Below are positions 16,352 to 25,126 of a DNA stretch of 64,000 nucleotides, in pieces. Every line of letters begins with the position of its first letter. Within the stretch, counting starts at the first letter, position 1. The notes beneath the pieces were generated by a model. The model ran no database searches. It worked only from the letters and a program-made list of their open reading frames with translations, and was not told where the DNA came from. The DNA comes from Melioribacteraceae bacterium (GTDB lineage Bacteria > Bacteroidota > Ignavibacteria > Ignavibacteriales > Melioribacteraceae): NCBI GenBank assembly GCA_027030245.1, contig JALVFE010000016.1:62001-126000 (forward strand), in the 5' to 3' direction. Position numbers and translations under genes: made by a program.

Positions 16352-18824
16352 TCTCTGCCTTCTAACTTTTTTATTAATTACCAATTTAAATTTTGCACAG
16401 TTTCAGAAGGCTAATTATAAAATTTTGGGAATATCGGTTGAAGGTAATAAAACAGCCGATTCGAGAACGATTATTGCAAACAGCGGATTGCGCGAAGGTA
16501 ATGAAATTGAAGTCCCCGGCGATGCGACAAACAATGCAATTAAAAGATTATGGGCTCTCGGAATTTTTAATGACGTTCAAATTTTGATTGATAAAAAAAT
16601 TGATAACGGCGTATTCCTTAAAATCAAAGTGGAAGAACTTCCCCGGGCTGAAGAAATCGTAATCCGGGGTAACGACGAAATTGACGAAGACGATATCAAA
16701 AAGGAAATTCAAATAATACGGGGACAAACGCTTAAACCTCAGGAAATTAAAACCGCTCAATATAAAATCAAAAAGTTATATGAAAAAGAAGGATTTTTGA
16801 ACGCAAAAATCACCCCGCTTCTCTATTCCTTTTTTGAAGCCGATACCGGCAAAGAAGAAATTTCCGTTACATGGCGAAATGATAAAGATTTATCCGACGA
16901 ATACGTAACAACCTACGATTACTCCCCCGAAAGAAGAACAAACATTATTAGAAAAATAAAAAGCCGGAAACTCCTCCTTTTTGATATTACCGAAGGAGAT
17001 AAAGTTATAGTCCGGAAAATTAAGTTTGTCGGGAATGAAAAATTTGAAGACGACGATTTAAAATCCGAATTTGACGAAACGGTGGAAGATAAATGGTGGC
17101 GTTTTTGGAGCAGCGCAACCTTCAACCGGGAAAATTTCGAAAAAGATAAAGAATTGTTAACAAAGTTTTACATGAAAAACGGCTATCGCGATTTTGAGAT
17201 TCTCGGCGATACTTTGTTGTTCTCTCCCGATAATAAATATGTGGATATTGTAATAAGCGTAAGCGAAGGTCCACAATACAAAATTAGAAATATTATTTGG
17301 GAAGGCAATACGGTTTATCCCGATAAAGTGTTAACCAAACGTCTCGATTTCATGCGCGGAGATATATACGATTTTGAGAAGTTCAATCAAAACCTTTACG
17401 GCAATGAAACGCAAACCGACGTGGCTTCTCTTTACATGGATAACGGATATCTGCGATACGAACAAGAAGTAAGCGAAAAAATAGTTCTGCCCGATTCTGT
17501 CGACATAATAGTTCACGTAACGGAAAACAACAAATTCAAAATCGGTCGCGTGGATATTACCGGAAACAACAGAACAAAAGACAAAGTAATCAGAAGAGAG
17601 TTGTACACAATTCCGGGCGATTATTTCAGAAGAAGCGCTATTTTCCGCAGCATGCAACAATTGGCAAATCTTCAATATTTTAATGTTGAAAAATTATACA
17701 AAGAAGGGGTTAATCCCAGACCGGTTGATGACAGTACGGTAGCTTTGGTCTACAAAGTTGAAGAAAAATCGAGCGATTATCTTAACGCATCAATCGGGTA
17801 CAACGGAGTGTTCGGCTTCAGCGGTTCAATCGGTGTTACACTTTCTAACTTTTCACTTTCAGAACCATTCCAATTAGGCGGTGGTCAAAAACTTGATTTC
17901 AATTGGCAATTCGGGGTCGGTAATTTTTACAGAACATTTAATTTCGGGTTTACCGAACCGTGGCTTTACGATACCCCTACTCTGCTCGGATTTAATTTGT
18001 TCGATACGCGTCAAAGATATATTTACGATTTAAGACAATCCGGAGCAACACTAAGATTGGGAAGGCGTTTAACATGGCCGGACGATAGATTTTATGTTCA
18101 AGGAATGCTGAAATTTCAATACAACAACGTAATTGACGGCAGGAATTTCTACCTTGAAGGGTTAACAAGACAATATACTATCGGGGCAACAATTTCCCGT
18201 ACGGATATCGATAATCCCATTTTCCCGTCCACAGGGTCCAAAATTTCATTAAACACGGAATTATCGGGCGGACCTTTTCTTCCGGGAAACGTAGATTATC
18301 TGAAATTTCAATTTAAAACCGAATGGTATAGACGTTTGTTTAATTCAAACCGTTTAACATTCTATACCGGTGTGGATTTGGGTTACATTCACGAAATTGT
18401 TCCGGGTACCCCGATTCAACCGTTTGAGTTTTTCTACATGGGCGGAAACGGATTGGTAATTGCCACAACGCCTTTAAGAGGTTACGACGACAGATCGGTC
18501 GGGCCCAGAAGAACAACCGAAGGGCAAACCCAAGTTGTGGGCGGCAGAGTTATGGCTAAATACACGGCCGAACTAAGAGCCGCTTTGGTTTTGGAACCCA
18601 TGCCGATTTATGTTTTGGCTTTTGCCGAAGCGGGCAATACTTTCTTAAATCTGGAAAGCGCCAACCTTCTTAATCTGAGAAGATCGGTCGGTTTGGGAGC
18701 CCGTATTTTAATTAATCCCATCGGACTTATCGGATTCGACTACGGTTACGGTTTCGATAGACGGGCAGTAGACGGTCAAGAGCCGCAATGGGTATTTCAT
18801 TTTCAATTTGGAAGAGGATTTTAA
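16320..18824 (+). CDS. bamA: BamA outer-membrane assembly factor (Omp85)
   Basis: About 834 residues from the ATG at 16320, chosen because it begins a signal peptide (MLKTCLKNW, hydrophobic core, NFAQ); the frame itself is open from 16284. Five POTRA-like repeats span roughly residues 35-440 (e.g. ISVEGNKTADSRTI, IKFVGNEKFEDDDL, VDITGNNRTKDKVI). A 16-strand Omp85 barrel follows (SIGYNGVFGFSG...) with the conserved TPLRGYDDRSVGP loop and a terminal aromatic beta-signal (HFQFGRGF). It inserts beta-barrel proteins into the outer membrane. The downstream skp-like chaperones and lipid A genes are the usual company. Confidence 0.95.
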   Translation: MLKTCLKNWCSLCLLTFLLITNLNFAQFQKANYKILGISVEGNKTADSRTIIANSGLREGNEIEVPGDATNNAIKRLWALGIFNDVQILIDKKIDNGVFLKIKVEELPRAEEIVIRGNDEIDEDDIKKEIQIIRGQTLKPQEIKTAQYKIKKLYEKEGFLNAKITPLLYSFFEADTGKEEISVTWRNDKDLSDEYVTTYDYSPERRTNIIRKIKSRKLLLFDITEGDKVIVRKIKFVGNEKFEDDDLKSEFDETVEDKWWRFWSSATFNRENFEKDKELLTKFYMKNGYRDFEILGDTLLFSPDNKYVDIVISVSEGPQYKIRNIIWEGNTVYPDKVLTKRLDFMRGDIYDFEKFNQNLYGNETQTDVASLYMDNGYLRYEQEVSEKIVLPDSVDIIVHVTENNKFKIGRVDITGNNRTKDKVIRRELYTIPGDYFRRSAIFRSMQQLANLQYFNVEKLYKEGVNPRPVDDSTVALVYKVEEKSSDYLNASIGYNGVFGFSGSIGVTLSNFSLSEPFQLGGGQKLDFNWQFGVGNFYRTFNFGFTEPWLYDTPTLLGFNLFDTRQRYIYDLRQSGATLRLGRRLTWPDDRFYVQGMLKFQYNNVIDGRNFYLEGLTRQYTIGATISRTDIDNPIFPSTGSKISLNTELSGGPFLPGNVDYLKFQFKTEWYRRLFNSNRLTFYTGVDLGYIHEIVPGTPIQPFEFFYMGGNGLVIATTPLRGYDDRSVGPRRTTEGQTQVVGGRVMAKYTAELRAALVLEPMPIYVLAFAEAGNTFLNLESANLLNLRRSVGLGARILINPIGLIGFDYGYGFDRRAVDGQEPQWVFHFQFGRGF

Positions 18825-18847
18825 TCAACAAAATAGAAGAGGTAACA

Positions 18848-19375
18848 TTGAAAAAGATAACATTCATTTTAGTAGTATTTTTGTCAGTTAGTTTATTCGC
18901 TCAAAATTCATCCTTAAAAATCGGATGGGTAGATTCACAGATTATTTTGCAACAATACCCTCCTGCAATAAAAGCTCAAAGCGACTTGGATGCTTTGGCA
19001 CAGGAATGGTCGAAACAAATTGACAGCATGACAAAAGAATTACAAAAAGCATACGAAGATGCGCAAAAACAAATTGCAAACATGACTCCCGAAAAACAAA
19101 AAGAAGTTCAACAAGAACTGATTCAAAAAGAACAAAAAATTCAAGAATTCCGTCAGCAAAAATTCGGACAACCCAACGGTGAATTCTTTGTGAAACAAGA
19201 TGAATTACTAAAACCGATTAAAGAAGACATATTGAAAGCTATCGACGAGGTCCGGCAAGAAGAACACATGAATTTCGTTTTCGATAAAGCAGGCGGATTG
19301 GTTTTGCTTTTTGCCGATGATCAATTCGACCTGACTAATGCCGTACTCGATAAACTAAAAAGAGGGAAAAAATAA
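18848..19375 (+). CDS. OmpH/Skp-family periplasmic chaperone, copy 1
   Basis: About 175 residues from a TTG at 18848, preferred because GAGG lies just upstream and the product starts with a clean signal peptide (KKITFILVVFLSVSLFAQ). The frame is open from 18788, inside bamA. The mature part begins LKIGWVDSQIILQQYPPA, continues with a long charged coiled coil rich in Gln and Lys (~40-120), and ends FVFDKAGGLVLLFADDQFDLT, all typical of Skp/OmpH. Skp trimers carry unfolded outer-membrane proteins to BamA. The gene follows bamA directly; an intrinsic terminator separates it from a second copy. Confidence 0.9.
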   Translation: MKKITFILVVFLSVSLFAQNSSLKIGWVDSQIILQQYPPAIKAQSDLDALAQEWSKQIDSMTKELQKAYEDAQKQIANMTPEKQKEVQQELIQKEQKIQEFRQQKFGQPNGEFFVKQDELLKPIKEDILKAIDEVRQEEHMNFVFDKAGGLVLLFADDQFDLTNAVLDKLKRGKK

Positions 19376-19425
19376 TTCCCTTCTCTTTCTGTGCTAAAAA
19401 ATTCCGATTATTTATTTATTTTTAT

Positions 19426-19454
19426 AAGCAAAGTCATTCCGGCTTTGCTTTTTT
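19426..19454 (+). terminator. Intrinsic terminator between the two skp genes
   Basis: Stem AAGCAAAG (19426-19433) / CTTTGCTT (19443-19450), 9-nt loop, then TTTT. It lies 50 bp after the first skp stop and 21 bp before the second skp start. It may be leaky, raising uppS-bamA-skp expression relative to the lpx genes. Confidence 0.75.
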
Positions 19455-19475
19455 ATAATTTAAAGTGATTGAACC

Positions 19476-19985
19476 ATGAAAAAAATATTTCTTCCTTTTC
19501 TCGCCGTATTGATTTTTACCGGTTCGGTAAACGCACAACTTAAAATCGGATATGTTGATTCCGAAGCAATTATGAAACAACTTCCCGATGCCCAAGACGC
19601 GCAGAAGAAAATCGATGCGTTTATTCAAGAATGGCAAGAAGAAATTTCCAAAATGGAAGCCGATTGGAAGAAGCGATATAAAGATTACGAAAACCGCAAA
19701 TTGATTATGAGCAATCAAAAAAGAGACGAAGTTGAAAAAGAACTTGTTGCTTTGGAAGATAAAATACGTGAATTCAAACAAAAAAAATTCGGCGTCAACG
19801 GAGAGTTATTCCAAAAACAAGAAGAATTAATGAAACCGATACAAAACAAAATTTTCAATGCAATTAAAGAAGTGGCGGAAGAAAACGATTTGGACTTTGT
19901 ATTCGACCGCAGCGGAGATCTAATATTTCTTTATGCTAAAGAAAAATACGATATTACACCTCTTGTGATGGAGAAACTTCAATAG
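19476..19985 (+). CDS. OmpH/Skp-family periplasmic chaperone, copy 2
   Basis: A 169-residue paralogue of the preceding gene with a signal peptide (MKKIFLPFLAVLIFTGSVNA), the opening LKIGYVDSEAIMKQLPDA, a central charged coiled coil (~35-115), and the closing LDFVFDRSGDLIFLYAKEKYDIT. It shares layout and motifs with copy 1 but is clearly diverged, so the duplication is not recent. It is probably a second Skp-like chaperone; the copies may have separate clients or form mixed trimers. It is followed 2 bp later by lpxD. Confidence 0.9.
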   Translation: MKKIFLPFLAVLIFTGSVNAQLKIGYVDSEAIMKQLPDAQDAQKKIDAFIQEWQEEISKMEADWKKRYKDYENRKLIMSNQKRDEVEKELVALEDKIREFKQKKFGVNGELFQKQEELMKPIQNKIFNAIKEVAEENDLDFVFDRSGDLIFLYAKEKYDITPLVMEKLQ

Positions 19986-19987
19986 TT

Positions 19988-21049
19988 ATGAAAATTACCG
20001 TAAAAGATATTGCCGGACTGGTAAACGGGAAAATAACAGGTGATGAAAATATTTTTATTTCCAATGTCGCCCGCATCCAAGATGCCCGGAAAGGCGATTT
20101 AACATTTTTATATCTTCCGCAGTATAAAAAGTTTTTAGAAACTACCGAAGCATCCGCAATTTTTGTTAAGCCCGAAGAAACCCTTACGCGTAAAGACTTA
20201 ACTTACATCATTGTAGAAAACCCTGATAAAGCTTTTCAAAAAATTATAACGGAATTTTTTCAACCTGAATTTAATCTGACCGGAATTGACGAAACGGCGT
20301 TTGTTCACCCCACTGCAAAATTGGGTAAAAATGTTGCTATCGGAAAATTCGTAGTGGTATCGGAAAATTGCAAAATCGGTGACAATACGAAAATTTACCA
20401 CGGAACCGTTATTATGGAAAATGTGGAAATCGGTTCGGACAATTTAATATTCCCGAATGTAACAATTCGCGAAAACTGTATTCTGGGTAACAGAATTATA
20501 ATTCATTCCGGAACCATAATCGGTTCGGACGGTTTCGGTTATTCAACCGACGAAAACGGCGTGTATCATAAAATTCCGCAAATCGGGAATGTTGTGATAA
20601 AAGACGATGTGGAAATCGGCTCGAACGTTTCGATTGACAGAGCGGCTGTAGGTTCCACCGTAATAGAAAAAGGCGTAAAGCTCGATAACCTTATTCAAGT
20701 CGCTCACAATGTAAAAATCGGTGAAAACACAGTAATCAGCGGGCAAGCCGGGGTTTCGGGAAGTACTAAAATCGGGAAAAACTGTGTTATTGCCGGTCAA
20801 GTCGGCATTGCGGGTCACCTTGAAATTACCGACAAGGTTTTAATAGGCGCACAATCGGGTATTTCAAAATCTATTTCCAAACCCGGAGTTTATTTTGGCT
20901 ATCCGGCAAAAGAAATGTCCGTTGCAAGAAAACTGGAAGCGCATATAAGAAACCTACCGAATTACAGCAAAAAAATTAAAGAACTTGAAAACAAAATTAA
21001 AGATTTGGAAAATAAACTAATCTCTTCAAAAGAAAAGGATTTAGGTTAA
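19988..21049 (+). CDS. lpxD: UDP-3-O-acylglucosamine N-acyltransferase
   Basis: A 353-residue LpxD, third step of lipid A synthesis, adding a hydroxyacyl chain to the 2-amino group. Residues ~1-100 are the uridine-binding domain. A left-handed beta-helix of hexapeptide repeats follows (IGKFVVVSENCKIGDN, IGSDNLIFPNVTIREN...), with the catalytic His in NLIQVAHNVKIGEN near residue 239. A C-terminal helical arm with a coiled coil (KIKELENKIKDLENKL) ends the protein. It sits between skp and the lpxC-fabZ fusion, overlapping the latter by one base. Confidence 0.95.
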   Translation: MKITVKDIAGLVNGKITGDENIFISNVARIQDARKGDLTFLYLPQYKKFLETTEASAIFVKPEETLTRKDLTYIIVENPDKAFQKIITEFFQPEFNLTGIDETAFVHPTAKLGKNVAIGKFVVVSENCKIGDNTKIYHGTVIMENVEIGSDNLIFPNVTIRENCILGNRIIIHSGTIIGSDGFGYSTDENGVYHKIPQIGNVVIKDDVEIGSNVSIDRAAVGSTVIEKGVKLDNLIQVAHNVKIGENTVISGQAGVSGSTKIGKNCVIAGQVGIAGHLEITDKVLIGAQSGISKSISKPGVYFGYPAKEMSVARKLEAHIRNLPNYSKKIKELENKIKDLENKLISSKEKDLG

Positions 21050-22473
21050 TGTTCGAATTACAACGCACAATAAAGAAACCTGTTACAATCAAAGGGAAAG
21101 GACTTCATACCGGAACGGAATGTATAATGACTTTTAAACCTGCTCCGGAAAATTACGGGATAAGATTTAAAAGGGTCGACCTTGGTGGTACACCCGAAAT
21201 TCCTGCCCTTGCCGAATATGTAGTTGATATTTCCCGGGGAACAACTCTCGGAATTGGAGATGCAAAAGTTTATACGGTTGAACATGTTCTTGCTGCAGTT
21301 AGCGGTTTACAAATAGATAATCTTATTATCGAACTTGACGGGATTGAGCCACCGATTGAAGACGGCAGCGCAAAACCCTTTGTAGATAAGCTTTTGGAAG
21401 CCGGGATAACCACTCAAAAAGAGCCGAAAGATTATTTGATTATCGACGAAACCATAATGTACCATAACGAAGAAGAACAAGTGGATATCGTTGCCCTTCC
21501 GCTTGACGGCTACCGCTTAACGGTTATGGTCGATTATCGCAATCCCGCTCTGGGCAGTCAGCATACGGGTTTGTTCGATCTTGAAAAAGAATTTGTAAGC
21601 GAGTTTGCTCCTGCAAGAACTTTTTGTTTTCTAAGCGAAGTTGACGCTTTGCTGGAAGCCGGATTAATAAAAGGCGGAAATCTCGATAATGCCGTTGTTA
21701 TAGTAGACCACGATCTTTCCGATGAAGAATTGGAAAAACTTAAGAATAAACTCGGCATAGGCGAAGACATTACAATCGGACAAACAGGATTTTTAAATGA
21801 AAAATCCTTGCGTTTCAAAAATGAACCGGTACGTCATAAACTACTTGATTTAATCGGCGATTTGGCTTTAATCGGCGTGCCGATAAAAGCTCAAATTTTA
21901 GCAGCGCGACCGGGTCACAAAGCAAACGTTGAATTCGCAAAAAAAATCAGAAAACTGTACCAGCAAAAAAAACTGGTAAAAAAATATCAGCATGTAAAAA
22001 AAGAAGGTATGGTTTTCGATGTAAACTCGATAATGAAGATACTTCCCCACCGCTACCCTTTCTTACTTGTTGATAAAATAATCCACTTGGAATTAGATAA
22101 GAAAGTTGTAGGCATAAAATCCGTTACGATAAACGAACCATTTTTCCAAGGTCATTTCCCCGGACAACCGATTATGCCCGGAGTATTAATAATTGAAGCT
22201 ATGGCTCAGACCGGCGGTCTTTTGATGCTAAACAGTTATATCGATCCTTCCGAGAAACTTGTATACTTCATGGGAATTAACAAAGCGAAATTCCGCAAAC
22301 CCGTTGTTCCAGGTGATCAATTGGTGCTTGAAGCCGAACTGATAAACAGAAAAAGCAAAGTTGTAGTAATGAAAGCCCAGGCATTTGTCGATAATAATCT
22401 TGTTGCCGAAGCCGAACTTACCGCTGCAATTGTCGACAGGGAAGATAAAAAAGAAGACAAAAAGAATGGTTGA
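21049..22473 (+). CDS. lpxC-fabZ: Fused LpxC deacetylase / FabZ dehydratase
   Basis: A 474-residue bifunctional protein. Residues 1-~305 are LpxC, the zinc UDP-3-O-acyl-GlcNAc deacetylase committing flux to lipid A, with Zn-site His79 in YTVEHVLAAVSG and the later HKLLDLIGD cluster and PGHKANVEFA. Residues ~320-474 are FabZ (3-hydroxyacyl-ACP dehydratase), with the catalytic His near 334 in ILPHRYPFLLVDK and Glu in GHFPGQPIMPGVLIIEAMAQ. This fusion is well known in the Bacteroidota/Chlorobiota group and supports the lineage call. It makes lipid A and fatty acid elongation share one polypeptide. Confidence 0.95.
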   Translation: MFELQRTIKKPVTIKGKGLHTGTECIMTFKPAPENYGIRFKRVDLGGTPEIPALAEYVVDISRGTTLGIGDAKVYTVEHVLAAVSGLQIDNLIIELDGIEPPIEDGSAKPFVDKLLEAGITTQKEPKDYLIIDETIMYHNEEEQVDIVALPLDGYRLTVMVDYRNPALGSQHTGLFDLEKEFVSEFAPARTFCFLSEVDALLEAGLIKGGNLDNAVVIVDHDLSDEELEKLKNKLGIGEDITIGQTGFLNEKSLRFKNEPVRHKLLDLIGDLALIGVPIKAQILAARPGHKANVEFAKKIRKLYQQKKLVKKYQHVKKEGMVFDVNSIMKILPHRYPFLLVDKIIHLELDKKVVGIKSVTINEPFFQGHFPGQPIMPGVLIIEAMAQTGGLLMLNSYIDPSEKLVYFMGINKAKFRKPVVPGDQLVLEAELINRKSKVVVMKAQAFVDNNLVAEAELTAAIVDREDKKEDKKNG

Positions 22474-23242
22474 TATTCACCCGACAGCATTGGTAAGCCC
22501 GAAAGCAAAGCTCGACGATAATGTTAAGATCGGTCCCTTTGCCGTAATCGAAGATGACGTTGAAATCGGATACGGCACTTCGGTCGGTCCTCATGCGGTT
22601 ATCTATAACGGTTCGCGACTCGGGAAAAACATAAACGTCTTTCAAGCCGCTTCCGTCGGTAATCTTCCCCAAGATTTGAAATTCGAAGGCGAAGATTCTT
22701 TGCTATTCGTGGGGGATAATACAACAATAAGGGAATTCGTTACCCTGCACCGAGGAACTAAAGAAACGGGTTATACTAAAGTAGGAAACAAGTGTTTATT
22801 AATGGCATACGCTCACGTTGCCCACGACTGCATCGTTGGCGATAATTGCATAATTGCGAATTCCGTACAGCTTGGCGGACACGTGGAAATAGACGATTGG
22901 GTAATAATCGGTGGGACTTCCGCTGTTCACCAATTTGTTAAAATCGGAAAACATGTAATGATAGGAGGCGGTTACAGAGTTGTTAACGATGTTCCCCCGT
23001 TTATTCTTGCCGCACACGAACCGCTACGCTACAACGGCTTGAACACCGTTGGATTACGCCGGCGGGGTTTCTCTAACGAAGACATTTATAAATTAAAAGA
23101 AGCCTACGCATTAATTTATAATCCCAAGCTTAATTATTCCCAAGCGTTGGAAGAATTAAGGAACAAATTCCCGGACGACGAAAATATTAAATCGGTAATT
23201 GAATTCATCGGTAACAGCAAACGCGGTATTATTAAAGGATGA
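22466..23242 (+). CDS. lpxA: UDP-N-acetylglucosamine acyltransferase
   Basis: A 258-residue LpxA, first step of lipid A synthesis. The start is taken as the ATG at 22466, giving MVDIHPTALVSPKAKL, the family N-terminus; it overlaps the lpxC-fabZ stop by 8 bp. Hexapeptide repeats form a left-handed beta-helix, and the catalytic His is in AYAHVAHDCIVGDN. The C-terminal helical part has the NTVGLRRRGFS motif. Order lpxD-lpxC/fabZ-lpxA gives co-expression of the first three lipid A enzymes. Confidence 0.95.
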   Translation: MVDIHPTALVSPKAKLDDNVKIGPFAVIEDDVEIGYGTSVGPHAVIYNGSRLGKNINVFQAASVGNLPQDLKFEGEDSLLFVGDNTTIREFVTLHRGTKETGYTKVGNKCLLMAYAHVAHDCIVGDNCIIANSVQLGGHVEIDDWVIIGGTSAVHQFVKIGKHVMIGGGYRVVNDVPPFILAAHEPLRYNGLNTVGLRRRGFSNEDIYKLKEAYALIYNPKLNYSQALEELRNKFPDDENIKSVIEFIGNSKRGIIKG

Positions 23243-23976
23243 AATGGCAGCTGTTGAATACCGGCTTCAACAACGGCTTATATAATATGCAAATCGATAC
23301 AAGTTTGGTTTCATCCGTAAAATCCGGTGAAGCCTATCTGAGATTTTACCGTTGGCAACCTTACTGCATTTCCCTCGGGAAACATCAAGATTTTAATGAT
23401 ATAAATTTAAAGCTTGCAAAAGCGGACGGGATTGACGTCGTGAAAAGACCTACTGGCGGAAGGGCAATTTTACATTCCGAAGAACTTACTTATTCTGTTA
23501 TTCTTCCCGCTTCCTCGGGATACTCTAGTGACCAGATTTATAATTTCATTTCCGCAGCGTTAATGAAGGGATTAATTTACTTTAATGCGGAATTTTCAAA
23601 AATAGAAACAGAAAACCTACAGCCAGATTTCAGAAAACTTTATAAACAACCGGAAAGTGTTTTGTGCTTTTCAAGCGCGGCGCGACACGAAATTAAATAT
23701 AAAGGGAAAAAACTTATCGGAAGCGCACAGCGAAGAATGGCTAACGGAATACTTCAGCACGGTTCGATTCTTGTAGGACCTTCACATAAAAGTATTGTTA
23801 AATATCTGATGTTGAACGACGAGGAGCAAATTAAGCTAAGAAACGAAATCGATTCGAAAACTACCGAAATATCTACAATCCTCAATTCCGAAGTCGATTA
23901 TGATCAACTCACCGAAGCATTAATCCAAGGGTTTTCCGAAATTTGGAATATAAATCACTTAACAAAAGCCGTTTGA
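23239..23976 (+). CDS. Octanoyltransferase, LipM type (biotin/lipoate A/B ligase family)
   Basis: A 245-residue BPL/LplA/LipB-fold protein overlapping lpxA by 4 bp. Motifs are YRWQPYCISLGKHQ, the invariant KRPTGGRAILHSEELTYSV, and VLCFSSAARHEIKYKGKKLIGSAQRR. The Cys (C143) in CFSSAARHE sits where LipM octanoyltransferases have their acyl-thioester cysteine, and Lys158 in GKKLIGSAQ is the family lysine. LipM moves octanoate from acyl carrier protein to the lipoyl domain or GcvH before LipA inserts sulfur. An LplA lipoate ligase is the alternative, but LplA lacks this cysteine arrangement. No lipA is adjacent. Confidence 0.8.
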   Translation: MKWQLLNTGFNNGLYNMQIDTSLVSSVKSGEAYLRFYRWQPYCISLGKHQDFNDINLKLAKADGIDVVKRPTGGRAILHSEELTYSVILPASSGYSSDQIYNFISAALMKGLIYFNAEFSKIETENLQPDFRKLYKQPESVLCFSSAARHEIKYKGKKLIGSAQRRMANGILQHGSILVGPSHKSIVKYLMLNDEEQIKLRNEIDSKTTEISTILNSEVDYDQLTEALIQGFSEIWNINHLTKAV

Positions 23977-24037
23977 CCTTCTCGATTATTTTCAATAATT
24001 ATGTTTATTTTTATAAGATAATTAATTTTATAAGTGG

Positions 24038-25123
24038 ATGAACAATAAATTCAAATACATTTTGCTGTTATTATCCGTTTTGGCGGAAATTCTGTACGGC
24101 CAAAAAAGCATTTTCGAAATTCAATCGTACTTGCAAAACGTTCCTGTTTACGATATTTCGAGCGAGGGTAAAAACATTTGGTTTGCTACCAACGGTTACG
24201 GGATTTTTAAATATACACCCGCAACAAACAAATGGGAAAACTATTCCACGAATAACAAAAAATTAAAAATAGATTTTTTTTACTGTATCACATCAAACAA
24301 AGATTATGTTTGGGCTGGATCGACCGACGGATTATTCATACTGAATAAAAAAAGAAACCGGTGGAAAAGAAGGAAATTCGGTAAAGGCGGTCAGCTTGGG
24401 AATTGGATACGCACTTTGCAATACGATAAATACAGCAACGTTGTTTGGATAGGCAGATTTCAATACCTGACAGTTTATGATTTGAAAAGAAGAAAATACC
24501 GGGATATCGATTTGAAAGTTAAAGGGAACGAAAAAACAAATAACATTCGCAGCATTTTGGTCGAAGGCGACTCTGTTTTGTGGATTGGCACCGAAGGCGG
24601 ACTACACCGTTTGTCTAAAAAAAGGATAGTTAAAGTCGATTCCACAAATACCTTTTACGATAATTCTCTAAATTACTTTAACGGCGAAGGGGACGAAGTG
24701 TCCGTTTCGGCAATTCTTTCGGAACGTAACTATTTATGGTTGGGAACGGACGAATTTATCACTCCGCAAAATCCTAACTTCAATTTGGGGGGACTGTTCA
24801 GATTCGATAAGGAAAACGAATGGATCAAACTGGACGAAAACAACGGACTGCAAGCAAACGGAATTTTTTCGCTTGCCAGAACCGGAAATACAATTTGGGT
24901 ATCCACATACAAATTCGATCAAAACAAAAAAGAAGCTTCGGGAAGAGGTATCAGTTTGGTTAACAGAATAGACTTATCGGCTAAAAACGTAATTAACGAA
25001 AACTTGCCGAACAATATTTTCAAAATATTTTTCGACGGGAAATTTGTTTGGTTGGGAACGGAAAACGGGGTTTATAAAATTCCCGTAACAAATAAACTTG
25101 TTCCGGAATTCAAAGAGGATTAA
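24038..25123 (+). CDS. Exported two-component-regulator-type beta-propeller protein
   Basis: A 361-residue protein with a signal peptide (MNNKFKYILLLLSVLAEILYG) and about six propeller-blade repeats of the Reg_prop kind. Examples are NIWFATNGYGIFKY, VWAGSTDGLFIL, LWIGTEGGLHRL, LWLGTDEFI, IWVSTYKFD and VWLGTENGVYKI. In Bacteroidota such blades usually form the periplasmic sensor of hybrid histidine kinases; here no kinase or regulator domain follows, so it is a free-standing periplasmic or surface propeller. It precedes the heptose genes by 3 bp and is likely co-transcribed. Ligand or partner unknown. Confidence 0.8.
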   Translation: MNNKFKYILLLLSVLAEILYGQKSIFEIQSYLQNVPVYDISSEGKNIWFATNGYGIFKYTPATNKWENYSTNNKKLKIDFFYCITSNKDYVWAGSTDGLFILNKKRNRWKRRKFGKGGQLGNWIRTLQYDKYSNVVWIGRFQYLTVYDLKRRKYRDIDLKVKGNEKTNNIRSILVEGDSVLWIGTEGGLHRLSKKRIVKVDSTNTFYDNSLNYFNGEGDEVSVSAILSERNYLWLGTDEFITPQNPNFNLGGLFRFDKENEWIKLDENNGLQANGIFSLARTGNTIWVSTYKFDQNKKEASGRGISLVNRIDLSAKNVINENLPNNIFKIFFDGKFVWLGTENGVYKIPVTNKLVPEFKED

Positions 25124-25126
25124 ATA

